NCBI GenBank assembly: GCA_009873655.1
Contig: WAIB01000008.1
Location: forward strand, 1 to 64,000
Direction of reading: 5' to 3'
DNA: 64,000 bases
DNA from: Nitrospinota bacterium
GTDB lineage: Bacteria > Nitrospinota > Nitrospinia > Nitrospinales > VA-1
Numbering within the stretch: position 1 is the first letter of the stretch; each line of letters opens with the position of its first letter. Shown in pieces: positions 9,148 through 17,845 of the stretch. The notes below the pieces were generated by a model, which did not search any database, was not told the origin of the DNA, and saw only the letters and a program-made list of their open reading frames with translations. The position numbers and the translations under genes were made by a program.

Positions 9148-10857
9148 ATGTATTACTCAAAATTACTGATCCCTACTTTAAAAGAGTCGCCGGCTGATGC
9201 GGAAGTAATCAGCCACAAGCTCATGGTCCGGGCCGGCATGATCCGGCAGCTTGCTGCGGGCATTTACTCAGTCCTTCCGCTTGGACTCAGGGTATTGAAA
9301 AAAGTAGAGAATATTATCCGCGATGAAATGAACCGGATCGGCGGGCAGGAAGTCTTCCTTCCAAGCATTCAACCCGCCGAATTATGGCAGGAAAGCAAAA
9401 GGTGGGATTTTTACGGTAAGGAATTGCTTAGAATCAAAGACAGGCATGACCGGGATTTCTGCTATGGCCCCACTCATGAAGAAGTTATAACCGACATTGT
9501 TCGGAAAGAAGTAAAGTCTTACCGCCAACTACCCCAAATTCTTTATCAAATCCAGACAAAGTTTCGCGATGAAGTCCGGCCTCGATTTGGAATCATGCGG
9601 GGCAGGGAATTCATTATGAAAGACGCATACAGTTTTCATGCGGATGAAGAAGACACAAAAAAAACCTATGAACAAATGGCCCAGGCCTACGCAAATGTTT
9701 TTACCCGCTGCGGTTTAAAGTTCAAACAGGTTCAAGCTGATTCGGGAACCATCGGCGGAAGTTTTTCCCACGAATTCGCGGTGCTGGCGGACTCGGGAGA
9801 GGATGAAATAGGTTTTTGCGATGAATGCGGTTATGCCTCCAACATTGAACTTGCAGAGTCCCGCCCGGTTTCCAGCACAACACCTGCCGATGGTGAAGAC
9901 AAACTAAATGAAGTCCATACTCCTGGGAAAAAATCCGTTGAAGAAGTTTCAGAATTTCTAGGGATACCTGACAAACAAATTGTAAAAACGATTTTACTGG
10001 AAAACGAAAACGGCCTTGTTGCCGGGCTGGTGCGGGGAGACCATGAAATCAACACCGTGAAATTGAAAAATTTTATAGGTTGCGAATGGTTATTACCTGC
10101 TTCCGAAAAAACAATCGAGGAGAAACTGGGATTGCCGTGTGGATACATTGGCCCGGTAGAACTGGATATCCCCGTCTACGCCGACCAGGCACTTTTCACG
10201 CTACAAAATTTTGTCACCGGGGCAAACAAAGCCGACACCCATTTCACAGGGGTTCAGGTTCAACGGGATTTAAAAGTCCGGGAGTTTGGTGATTTTCGAT
10301 CCATTCTCCCGGGAGACCCCTGCCCTAAATGTAAGAATGGAATTTACCAAGTCAAACGCGGAATTGAAGTCGGGCATATTTTTATTCTGGGAACCAAATA
10401 CAGTGAAGCCATGAAAGCGCTCTATCTGGACAGCAATGGAAAAGAAAATCTGATGATTATGGGTTGTTACGGAATTGGGGTTGGAAGAACCGCTGCCGCT
10501 TCAGTGGAACAAAACCACGATGAAAAAGGAATGGTCTGGCCTTTGAATCTTGCGCCTTTCTCAGTCGTTATCATTCCGGTAAATTTCAAAAAAGAGGATT
10601 TAAAAAACACCTGTGAATCCATTTATAACCAGCTGCTGGAAATGGGAATTGAAGTCCTTCTTGACGATCGTCCGGATCGATTGGGAGTAAAACTGAAGGA
10701 TGCAGATTTAATAGGAATCCCCCTTCAAATTATTGTGGGACCTAAAAACCTTGAAGAAGGAAATATTGAAATAAAAATCCGCAAGACCCAGGAATCTCAA
10801 CTGCATCCCTTCCCGCAGGCCATTAAAGATATTCCCAATATTTTAAAGGACTTATAA
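9148..10857 (+). CDS. proS: Prolyl-tRNA synthetase
   Basis: 569 residues, the bacterial form with an editing insertion. Class II motifs seen: motif 1 in the first 60 residues (GLRVLKKVENIIRDEMNRIGGQE), motif 2 (TKFRDEVRPRFGIMRGREFIMKDAYSFH, about 140-165) and motif 3 (MGCYGIGVGRTAAA, about 435-450). The INS editing domain lies at about 225-385 and removes mischarged Ala. The C-terminal anticodon-binding domain covers about 465-569. It acts in the cytoplasm. It is 36 bases after the PEP mutase gene and is followed by a terminator. Confidence 0.97.
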   Translation: MYYSKLLIPTLKESPADAEVISHKLMVRAGMIRQLAAGIYSVLPLGLRVLKKVENIIRDEMNRIGGQEVFLPSIQPAELWQESKRWDFYGKELLRIKDRHDRDFCYGPTHEEVITDIVRKEVKSYRQLPQILYQIQTKFRDEVRPRFGIMRGREFIMKDAYSFHADEEDTKKTYEQMAQAYANVFTRCGLKFKQVQADSGTIGGSFSHEFAVLADSGEDEIGFCDECGYASNIELAESRPVSSTTPADGEDKLNEVHTPGKKSVEEVSEFLGIPDKQIVKTILLENENGLVAGLVRGDHEINTVKLKNFIGCEWLLPASEKTIEEKLGLPCGYIGPVELDIPVYADQALFTLQNFVTGANKADTHFTGVQVQRDLKVREFGDFRSILPGDPCPKCKNGIYQVKRGIEVGHIFILGTKYSEAMKALYLDSNGKENLMIMGCYGIGVGRTAAASVEQNHDEKGMVWPLNLAPFSVVIIPVNFKKEDLKNTCESIYNQLLEMGIEVLLDDRPDRLGVKLKDADLIGIPLQIIVGPKNLEEGNIEIKIRKTQESQLHPFPQAIKDIPNILKDL

Positions 10858-10892
10858 ATTATTGACAGGCTTTCCCTTTCCCGAAATTTCCC

Positions 10893-10922
10893 TTGAAATC
10901 CTGCCTCTAATTCTTGTACAAT
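10893..10922 (+). promoter_or_regulatory. Candidate sigma-70 promoter before rimP
   Basis: TTGAAA (10893-10898), an 18-base spacer, then TACAAT (10917-10922). It lies upstream of a terminator hairpin and of rimP, so transcripts starting here would meet the hairpin within about 25 bases. Sequence match only. Confidence 0.4.
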
Positions 10923-10950
10923 TCCCTTAACTGAATACGGGCTCTGCAAT

Positions 10951-10976
10951 GCGGGCTTTGAGCCCGCTTTTTTTTT
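10951..10976 (+). terminator. Rho-independent terminator between proS and rimP
   Basis: Stem GCGGGCT (10951-10957), loop TTG, AGCCCGC (10961-10967), then nine T. An upstream CGGGCTC (10938-10944) can pair with GAGCCCG (10960-10966) instead, which would disrupt the hairpin. It ends the proS transcript and might also attenuate the rimP-nusA operon. Confidence 0.8.
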
Positions 10977-11082
10977 GCTTTTCCCGTGGCAAACGGTAAG
11001 TTTTTGCTTCCTCTTCCTTGTGGGTTTTACTGATTCCGGGTAATAATTCCCGGGAATTCTCTCTTAACACATTGAGGCGTAA

Positions 11083-11544
11083 ATGGGAAAAGCTCCGGTC
11101 GCTCAATCGGTAGCCGAGTTGATCGAGCCTGGCCTTTTGGCCAAGGGGCTCGAGTTGGTGGATGTCGAATTCAAGAAAGAAGGCAAAACCTGGATCCTTA
11201 GAATCTTTATTGACAAAGACGGCGGGGTCACTTTAGAAGATTGCCAGAAGGCAAGCCACCTGACGGGCGACCTGATCGAAGTTGAGGATATCATTGAACC
11301 GGTTTATACGCTGGAAGTCTCGTCTCCAGGGTTAAACAGGGTACTGAAAAAGGAAAAAGACTTCGTCAAGTTTATTGGAAAAAAAATATGCGTGCAATGC
11401 CACGCGCCTTTAAACGGCAGAAAGAAATTTACCGGCAACCTGGCAGATTTTAAAGAGGAAACGATTCACCTTGAGGTGGATGGGGAAACCCACACCATTC
11501 CATTGAATCGGGTGGCCAAAGCAAATTTAGTTATAGAAATTTAG
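11083..11544 (+). CDS. rimP: Ribosome maturation factor RimP
   Basis: 153 residues, normal for RimP. The N-terminal alpha/beta domain has GLELVDVEFKKEGKTWILRIFIDKDGGVTLEDC and the family signature YTLEVSSPGLNR (about 78-90). The C-terminal domain is SH3-like. It helps mature the 30S subunit. It starts the classic rimP-nusA-infB block, with nusA eight bases downstream. Start ATG at 11083. Confidence 0.95.
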   Translation: MGKAPVAQSVAELIEPGLLAKGLELVDVEFKKEGKTWILRIFIDKDGGVTLEDCQKASHLTGDLIEVEDIIEPVYTLEVSSPGLNRVLKKEKDFVKFIGKKICVQCHAPLNGRKKFTGNLADFKEETIHLEVDGETHTIPLNRVAKANLVIEI

Positions 11545-11552
11545 GGAACATA

Positions 11553-13199
11553 ATGAGTCTGGAAACTCTCAGCATTTTAGAACAGTTGGCCCGGGATAAA
11601 GGCCTGGACAAAGACGTCTTGATCGAAGCCTTGAAAGCAGCCGTAGAGGTAGCTGCCCGCAAACGCTATCCTTCCGCAAACGAATTGCAAAGCGAATTCA
11701 ATGAATCCACCGGAGAAGTAGAAATTTATCTTGAAAAAACGGTGGTAAAAGACGTTATCAAACCAGACGAAGAAATCAGCCTCAAAGAAGCCGCTTCTTT
11801 CTCGGAAGATGTTCAAATAGGAGACCAGGTTCTCGTTCAGCAGGTAATGGAAAATTACGGGCGTATCGCCGCCCAGCTTGCCAAGCAAGTCATCGTGCAG
11901 AAAGTCCGCGAAGCGGAAATCGAACTGATTTATAACGAATACAAGGATAAAAAAGGCGAACTCCTTAACGGAATTGTACACAGGATGGAACATGGTGACC
12001 TGATTGTTGACCTCGGAAATGCAGAAGGAATCCTGCCGCGCAGGGAGCAGGTTTTCCGGGAAAGCTTCAATCGGGGCGAACGAATTCGCGCTTACGTTCT
12101 GGACGTACGCAAAACACCAAAAAATGCATTGGTTATCCTTTCCAGAACCCACATTGGGCTGGTCAAAAGGTTATTCGAAATGGAAGTTCCCGAGATTAGC
12201 GAAGGCATGGTAGAAATCATGGGTGTCGTCCGCGAACCCAATGGTCGAACCAAAATAGCCGTGCGCACCAATGACCGAGACATTGATGCCGTAGGCGCCT
12301 GTGTGGGTATGAGGGGAATGCGTGTCCAATCCATCGTCCAGGAACTCCGTGGAGAAAAGATCGATATCGTTGAGTATTCGGAAGATCCTGAAACCTACAT
12401 AAAAAATGCGCTGAGTCCGGCAAAAGTTTCAAGGATCATCCTTAACCGTGAAGAAAAGCAAATGACCATCATTGTTGCCGAAGACCAAATGTCTCTGGCA
12501 ATTGGGAAAAAAGGTCAGAACGTTCGACTGGCTGCAAAACTCGTTAAATGGAAAGTTGACATTAAAGGACCGGGTGAAGCCCTGGATATCGGAGAGCAAC
12601 ACAGCTTCATGGCTTCCGGGAATGAGTCTGATGTCGATTTCCTCGAAGATATCAGAAACACAAAAGGTCTTGGCGAAAAAGTGATGACGATCTTGTTCAG
12701 CAATAACATTGTCACTTTTGAGGAAGCTTTAAGCAGGGGTGTAAAAGGCCTGGTCGAATTACCGGGAATCGGCCCTAAAAAGGCAGAAGGCCTGATAGAG
12801 CTGGCAGAAAAAATTCAGGAACTGGAAGCCACGAAGGTCGTAGAAACAGAAACCCCGGAAGAGACCGTAAAAGAAGAGACCGTAAAAGATGAAGGTGAAG
12901 ACGCGCCCGAGGAAGAAGCCGCTCCTGAGGAAATTGAGGAAGTAACCGAAGAATTGGAAGAAAGCCCGGCAGTCGAAGAGGAAGAAGACGTCGAAGAGGA
13001 GGAAATTCCCATTCAGGAGTTATCCGGGCTGCCATCAGAAATACCGGATATCCTGGAAACCAATGGTTTTGAAACCCTTGCAGAGCTTTCAGTTACCCCG
13101 TTAGAAGAATTAATTGCCATTGAAGGCATAGACGAAAATATGGGGAAAGAAATTCTAGAAAAAGTAAAGCAACAATTAGGAAATATGGAAAATGCTTGA
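11553..13199 (+). CDS. nusA: Transcription elongation factor NusA
   Basis: 548 residues, about 50 longer than E. coli NusA. In order: N-terminal RNA polymerase-binding domain (1-130), S1 domain (about 135-200, GILPRREQ), two KH domains (about 200-345; VGMRGMRVQSIVQEL and AIGKKGQNVRLA), a helix-hairpin-helix repeat (about 365-425, LPGIGPKKAEG), then an acidic low-complexity linker of about 60 residues rich in E, V and A, and a second helix-hairpin-helix repeat at the C-terminus. The acidic linker is the unusual part. It acts in pausing, termination and antitermination. Start ATG at 11553. Confidence 0.96.
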   Translation: MSLETLSILEQLARDKGLDKDVLIEALKAAVEVAARKRYPSANELQSEFNESTGEVEIYLEKTVVKDVIKPDEEISLKEAASFSEDVQIGDQVLVQQVMENYGRIAAQLAKQVIVQKVREAEIELIYNEYKDKKGELLNGIVHRMEHGDLIVDLGNAEGILPRREQVFRESFNRGERIRAYVLDVRKTPKNALVILSRTHIGLVKRLFEMEVPEISEGMVEIMGVVREPNGRTKIAVRTNDRDIDAVGACVGMRGMRVQSIVQELRGEKIDIVEYSEDPETYIKNALSPAKVSRIILNREEKQMTIIVAEDQMSLAIGKKGQNVRLAAKLVKWKVDIKGPGEALDIGEQHSFMASGNESDVDFLEDIRNTKGLGEKVMTILFSNNIVTFEEALSRGVKGLVELPGIGPKKAEGLIELAEKIQELEATKVVETETPEETVKEETVKDEGEDAPEEEAAPEEIEEVTEELEESPAVEEEEDVEEEEIPIQELSGLPSEIPDILETNGFETLAELSVTPLEELIAIEGIDENMGKEILEKVKQQLGNMENA

Positions 13200-13312
13200 A
13201 AATCGCTCCATACATTTTTTTCAAAATATGAGTCAGAATTACGCACCATTCGATACAAAGGCTCGATTCCTGAGTCAATTGGGAATAGCGGGCTCGGAAC
13301 ACAGGAGGAAAT

Positions 13313-15688
13313 TTGGCTAAAATTCGTGTAAACAAATTGGCTCTGGAACTCGGACTTCAAAACGATCAGATCATTGATGCCCTGAAAAAGAAAGAGATCG
13401 TTGTGAAAAACCACATGAGTTCTGTTGATGAGGAGGCCGCCCAATATATCCGCGACCTCTTCTCGCCTAAAACTCCAGCCAAAGCTCCGACCAAGGCGGT
13501 AAAAGTTAAAGCAAAAATCAAGCTAAAGACCCCCTCCAAAATAAAAATCACGACAGCCAAAACAAAGGCTAAATCAGAAAAAGTTAAAAAAGCCGAAAAA
13601 AAAGAAGACGCGCCCGCAAAAAAAACCAAGGTTGCAAAAACAGCCAAATCCAAAACCACCACCGCCAAGGCAAAGACAGCAACCGCAAAAGCAAAAACCG
13701 CCAAGGCTAAAACAACAAAGGCCAAGGCTAAAAAGGAAGATTCCAAAACAGCTGAATCAAAGGCTGGAAAAAAACTCGGCCTGAAAATAATAAAGCAGGA
13801 AGAGAAACCTGCTGAAGAAGAAAAGCCCAAAGCACCCGTCAAAGAAAAGCCCAAAGCACCCGAACCCGAAGTTAAAACACCAGCGGTTACAAAAGAACCC
13901 GAACCCGCTCCTGCGCCCGAACCTGTTGAAGAAGAACAGGCGTTTGAACTGGTAAAAATAAGGGAAAACATACCCATTCGGGAACTGGCCGAAATTTTAA
14001 AATCCACTCCCAACGAAGTCATTAAAGAGTTAATGGTCTTTGGTGTTCTCGCTAACATCAACCAGACTCTTAACTTTGACCTTGCAAGTAAAGTTGCGGA
14101 CAAAATGGGATTCGAAGTTGAGCTTTTGGTAGAAAGGTCAGAACTCGACTTCATTGAAGAAGAAGAAGACAATCCAAAAGATCATATTGGCCGGGCTCCT
14201 ATAGTGACCATCATGGGGCACGTGGATCACGGTAAAACCTCATTGCTTGACGCCATCCGCAAAACCGAAGTGACAAAAGTGGAAGCGGGAGGAATCACCC
14301 AGCATATTGGTGCCTACCAGGCGCATATCAAGGGATCCGCAATCACATTTCTGGATACCCCCGGCCATGAAGCCTTTACCGCCATGCGGGCCCGTGGAGC
14401 CCAGGTAACCGATGTGGTCGTTCTGGTAGTGGCTGCCGATGACGGTATCAAACCTCAAACAAAAGAAGCGATCCACCACGCCGAGGCCGCGGGAGTACCC
14501 ATACTGGTGGCAATAAATAAGATCGACAAACCCGACGCCAAACCCGACGAAGTGAAAAAACAACTGGCTGACCAGGGACTTCTGCCCGAAGACTGGGGTG
14601 GACAAACCATTTACATAGAGGTATCCGCATTAAAAGGAACTGGAATTGACGACCTGTTGGAAAACCTCATCCTGCAAGCTGAAATTATGGAGTTGAAGGC
14701 AAACCCGAAATTAAGAGCAAAAGGAGTCATTATTGAGTCGAAACTGGATAAGGGCCGGGGCCCCGTTGCAACCCTGGTGGTACAAAGCGGGACACTTCAT
14801 GTGGGAGAACCCTTTATAGTAGGCTGTCATTTCGGAAAAGTCCGCGCATTAATCGGAGACTCTGGTAAAAAAATAAAAAAAGCGGTTCCTTCCACCCCTG
14901 TTGAAATTGTAGGGCTGCCGGATGTCCCGCAACCGGGTGACCATTTCATGGTTGTTCAAGATGAAAGAAAAGCCCGGCAGTTGAGTAATCTGAGGATGCA
15001 ACAGCAAAGGGAAGTTCAACTGGCCAAGTCAACCCGAATCACCATGGACGACCTGCATCAACAAATCATTGAAGGGCAAATAAAAGAACTCGACCTGATT
15101 GTTAAAGCAGATGTCCAGGGGTCCATCCATGCGGTTCAAGAAGCCTTTAGCAAACTCGGCAGCGATGAAGTGCGAATAAAATGCATCCATGATGCGGTAG
15201 GAGGCATTACGGAATCGGATGTACTGCTTGCAACAGCATCAAACGCAATCATAATTGGATTCAATGTCCGCCCAACAGACCAGGCCAGCAAACTTGCTTT
15301 AAGGGAACGGGTGGACATTCGAATGTACAGCATCATTTACGATGCCATAAACGATATCAAGGCCGCTATGGAAGGCATGCTCGCTCCCAAATTCAAAGAA
15401 AGAATTGTGGGCCGGGCCGAGGTTCGGGAAGTGTTTACCATTCCGAAAGTGGGCGCGATCGCAGGTTGCCACGTGTTATCAGGAAAGGCCGAACGAAACC
15501 TGGAAGCAAGGCTGATACGCGATAATGTGGTTGTCTACCAGGGAAAGATCGCTTCCATTCGCAGATTCAAAGACGATGTTAAAGAAGTCGCGGCGGGATA
15601 TGAATGCGGCATCTCAATGGATAAATTTCAGGATATAAAACTGGGAGATGTTATAGAACCCTTTGTAATGGAAGAAATAACCTCCTGA
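13313..15688 (+). CDS. infB: Translation initiation factor IF-2
   Basis: 791 residues. Start is TTG at 13313, supported by AGGAGG at 13303-13308. The N-terminus has an IF2N motif (residues 1-50), then about 100 residues of K, A and T rich repeats (many TAKAKT units), a P/E-rich stretch and a second IF2N motif. The GTPase domain begins near 300: GHVDHGKTS (G1), DTPGHEAF (G3), NKID (G4). Beta-barrel domains and the C-terminal fMet-tRNA domain follow. It brings initiator tRNA to the 30S subunit. The 113-base gap after nusA shows no terminator. Confidence 0.97.
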   Translation: MAKIRVNKLALELGLQNDQIIDALKKKEIVVKNHMSSVDEEAAQYIRDLFSPKTPAKAPTKAVKVKAKIKLKTPSKIKITTAKTKAKSEKVKKAEKKEDAPAKKTKVAKTAKSKTTTAKAKTATAKAKTAKAKTTKAKAKKEDSKTAESKAGKKLGLKIIKQEEKPAEEEKPKAPVKEKPKAPEPEVKTPAVTKEPEPAPAPEPVEEEQAFELVKIRENIPIRELAEILKSTPNEVIKELMVFGVLANINQTLNFDLASKVADKMGFEVELLVERSELDFIEEEEDNPKDHIGRAPIVTIMGHVDHGKTSLLDAIRKTEVTKVEAGGITQHIGAYQAHIKGSAITFLDTPGHEAFTAMRARGAQVTDVVVLVVAADDGIKPQTKEAIHHAEAAGVPILVAINKIDKPDAKPDEVKKQLADQGLLPEDWGGQTIYIEVSALKGTGIDDLLENLILQAEIMELKANPKLRAKGVIIESKLDKGRGPVATLVVQSGTLHVGEPFIVGCHFGKVRALIGDSGKKIKKAVPSTPVEIVGLPDVPQPGDHFMVVQDERKARQLSNLRMQQQREVQLAKSTRITMDDLHQQIIEGQIKELDLIVKADVQGSIHAVQEAFSKLGSDEVRIKCIHDAVGGITESDVLLATASNAIIIGFNVRPTDQASKLALRERVDIRMYSIIYDAINDIKAAMEGMLAPKFKERIVGRAEVREVFTIPKVGAIAGCHVLSGKAERNLEARLIRDNVVVYQGKIASIRRFKDDVKEVAAGYECGISMDKFQDIKLGDVIEPFVMEEITS

Positions 15689-15712
15689 CCCGTATAAAAT
15701 GTAAAAAATAAG

Positions 15713-16015
15713 ATGGTCATTGGCTGCTGTTCCATAAAGTTTTATTTACACGGAAACAACTCGTTAAAAGGAAAAAGACGCGTAGTAAGAGCCATCAAAG
15801 ACCGGCTTAAAAATGATTTCAATGTTTCTGTTGCCGAGGTAGGCGACCAGGATGTCTGGCAAAGCCTTCACATAGGAATATCCGCAGTGGGTTCAGACAG
15901 TCCCTATATGGATGGCCTGTTGACTAAAGTCGTAGATGCCATTGACAGAATGAACCTGGCTGAAATGGTCGATTGCAAAACAGAAACATTAAGCATGGGC
16001 CAGGAAATCTATTAA
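15713..16015 (+). CDS. DUF503 (YlxP-like) protein
   Basis: 100 residues, complete DUF503: CSIKFYLHGNNSLKGKRRVVRAIKDRLKNDFNVSVAEVGDQD near the start and LHIGISAVGSDS in the middle. The family lies between infB and rbfA in many bacteria and is linked to ribosome maturation, but its activity is not settled. The position here, 24 bases after infB and 47 before rbfA, is the classic one. Confidence 0.92.
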   Translation: MVIGCCSIKFYLHGNNSLKGKRRVVRAIKDRLKNDFNVSVAEVGDQDVWQSLHIGISAVGSDSPYMDGLLTKVVDAIDRMNLAEMVDCKTETLSMGQEIY

Positions 16016-16062
16016 ACCCTGATGAAATATTGGGGAATGAAAACTAATATTAAGGTGTAGCC

Positions 16063-16425
16063 ATGAGATTCAAACGTTCCCAACGAATCCAGGAGCTGCT
16101 TCTTGAAGAAATTTCAAAACTGCTTCAGAGTGGGCTAAAAGATCCCAGGATCGGATTTACAACCCTTACCCGGGTTGAAGTTTCTGACAATCTAAAACAC
16201 GCAAAAGTTTTTGTCAGCGTGATGGGCTCTGAAGAGGAAAAAAAACAGACATTGGAAGCCTTGAAAAACGCCAAAGGTTTCATAAGGAATTATCTAGGCA
16301 AAAACCTGTATTTAAAATATCTGCCTGAACTGGAATTTAAAAAAGACGAAAATGCCGAACACGTTGAAAAAATCACCCGAATCCTCAACGAATTGCATCC
16401 AGAATCGGATAGTGAACCTTTATAA
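16063..16425 (+). CDS. rbfA: Ribosome-binding factor A
   Basis: 120 residues, typical of RbfA. KH-like fold with QRIQELLLEEISKLLQSGLKDPRIGF at the start, then VSDNLKHAKVFVSVMG and LGKNLYLKYLPELEF. It binds the 30S subunit late in assembly and helps 16S rRNA processing. AAGGTG lies about 8 bases before the ATG at 16063. Its end overlaps the start of truB. Confidence 0.95.
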   Translation: MRFKRSQRIQELLLEEISKLLQSGLKDPRIGFTTLTRVEVSDNLKHAKVFVSVMGSEEEKKQTLEALKNAKGFIRNYLGKNLYLKYLPELEFKKDENAEHVEKITRILNELHPESDSEPL

Positions 16426-17326
16426 ACCTCAGGGGCCAACTTCCTTTTCCATGGTGCATCAGGTAAAAAAGATTCTGGGGGTAAAAAAAGCCGGTCACAT
16501 TGGAACCCTGGATCCAATGGCCGAGGGCATCCTTCCCATCTGCCTGGGGCAATCCACCCGGATCATCCAGTTCCTTTCTCCTTTATCCAAAAGCTACGAA
16601 TGTACTATGGAACTGGGGTCTGCAACCGATACACAAGATGCGACCGGCAAGGTGATTTCCAGAGGAAATGCATCCGGAATCAAGAACGACCAGATAAAAG
16701 AATCATTTCAGCGGTTTTTGGGCCGGCAAAAACAAGTGCCGCCCATGTATTCGGCCAAGAAAAACAATGGAATTCCGCTTTACAAATTAGCCAGAAATGG
16801 TATTAATATCGAAAGAAAACCGGTTCCCGTGCATTTTTTCGCCATAGAATTTGTCAGCAGGGATAAAAATCGGGTAAAATTTCATGCCCACTGCTCAGCG
16901 GGGACTTATATCCGTACCCTTTGCCATGATATTGGGCAGGAATTAGGGTGTGGTGCCCACATGGCCCGGCTTGTAAGGAGCGGGGTCGGGGTTTTTGATC
17001 TGGAGTCATCGGTCACTCTGGATAATTTAAAAGAAACCGTTGAAAAAAAACATGATGGGCTTTTTTCAGTGGAAAAGGCCCTGGCTTTTCTCCCTGAAAT
17101 TATCATCAAGGATGAATTTGTCCCATCCCTGGCCAACGGCAGGGCCTTACCTAAGTCTTCATTCAAGGTTGTGCCCGAGAAATTTGAGCCGGGAATGAGC
17201 CTGAGGGTTTTAAATGACAATGGAACGATCCTGGCCATTGTTGAACCCCTGGTAAATCAGGAGCAGTTCAAGAAAATGGATTCAACGGAGATCGCGTTTA
17301 AATTCAAACGTGTTTTAGTTAACTGA
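16412..17326 (+). CDS. truB: tRNA pseudouridine-55 synthase
   Basis: About 304 residues from a GTG at 16412, where the typical N-terminus (VNLYKPQGPTSF) begins. It overlaps the rbfA stop by 14 bases. An in-frame ATG at 16352 would add 20 residues unlike the family and overlap rbfA by 74 bases, so it was not chosen. The catalytic Asp lies in HIGTLDPMAEGILPICLG; YSAKKNNGIPLYKLARNG and SAGTYIRTLCHDIG are also standard. It makes Psi55 in tRNA T-loops. Confidence 0.93.
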   Translation: MNLYKPQGPTSFSMVHQVKKILGVKKAGHIGTLDPMAEGILPICLGQSTRIIQFLSPLSKSYECTMELGSATDTQDATGKVISRGNASGIKNDQIKESFQRFLGRQKQVPPMYSAKKNNGIPLYKLARNGINIERKPVPVHFFAIEFVSRDKNRVKFHAHCSAGTYIRTLCHDIGQELGCGAHMARLVRSGVGVFDLESSVTLDNLKETVEKKHDGLFSVEKALAFLPEIIIKDEFVPSLANGRALPKSSFKVVPEKFEPGMSLRVLNDNGTILAIVEPLVNQEQFKKMDSTEIAFKFKRVLVN

Positions 17327-17420
17327 TATTGGGAAACCCGGCTGTTATTCAAGCGATCTTCCCATTTTAAAAACAGGCAAAATATATAGAAAAAGCCTTT
17401 TAAAAATTTTAATAGAAAAA

Positions 17421-17483
17421 GATTGGAATGTTTTCGCAGTGATGTCACCGGCTGTGGCCTTTCTACGAAAACATTCTCCAATC
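17421..17483 (+). promoter_or_regulatory. Long hairpin in the rpsO leader (possible S15 autoregulatory site)
   Basis: Arms 17421-17436 and 17466-17483 pair over 15 bp (GATTGG/CCAATC plus ATGTTTTCG/CGAAAACAT) with an A opposite TCT as an internal bulge. The 29-base apical part contains GTGATGTCACCGGCTGTGGC. It ends 34 bases before the rpsO ATG and lacks a following T run, so it is more like a leader structure than a terminator. rpsO leaders bound by S15 are common in bacteria; the role here is inference. Confidence 0.55.
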
Positions 17484-17517
17484 GCTTTTCTAAAATTAAC
17501 GAGTTGGAGAATTAAAC

Positions 17518-17787
17518 ATGGCACTCAATGCTGAACAAAAATCGACAATTATTACAGACAACAAGCTACACGAAAAAGACACAGGGTCTTCCGAAGTGCA
17601 AATCGCACTTATTTCAAAACGGGTGACCTATCTGACAGAACATTTCAAAACCCATTCAAAAGACCACCATTCCCGACGCGGACTGCTCAAACTGGTCAGC
17701 AAAAGAAGAAAACTGCTCGACCACTTGAAGATGGAAGACCTCGGCCGATACCAGAAAATCATTACCAAACTCGGCATCCGCAGATAA
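17518..17787 (+). CDS. rpsO: 30S ribosomal protein S15
   Basis: 89 residues, the exact usual length. Conserved features: [50 protein letters not shown] covering the rRNA-binding helices, and a basic C-terminus. It binds the 16S rRNA central domain early in assembly. Start ATG at 17518 with GGAG about 9 bases upstream. It is followed by pnp, the common order. Confidence 0.98.
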   Translation: MALNAEQKSTIITDNKLHEKDTGSSEVQIALISKRVTYLTEHFKTHSKDHHSRRGLLKLVSKRRKLLDHLKMEDLGRYQKIITKLGIRR

Positions 17788-17845
17788 CCGCGCACCCACA
17801 CACAAGCCTAATAGTATATTAGGAAAAGATATTGGAGATATATTA

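Noticed and set aside
13366..14172. Long minus-strand frame opposite infB
   Set aside because: Ser/Ala-rich shadow of the lysine/alanine repeats in IF-2.
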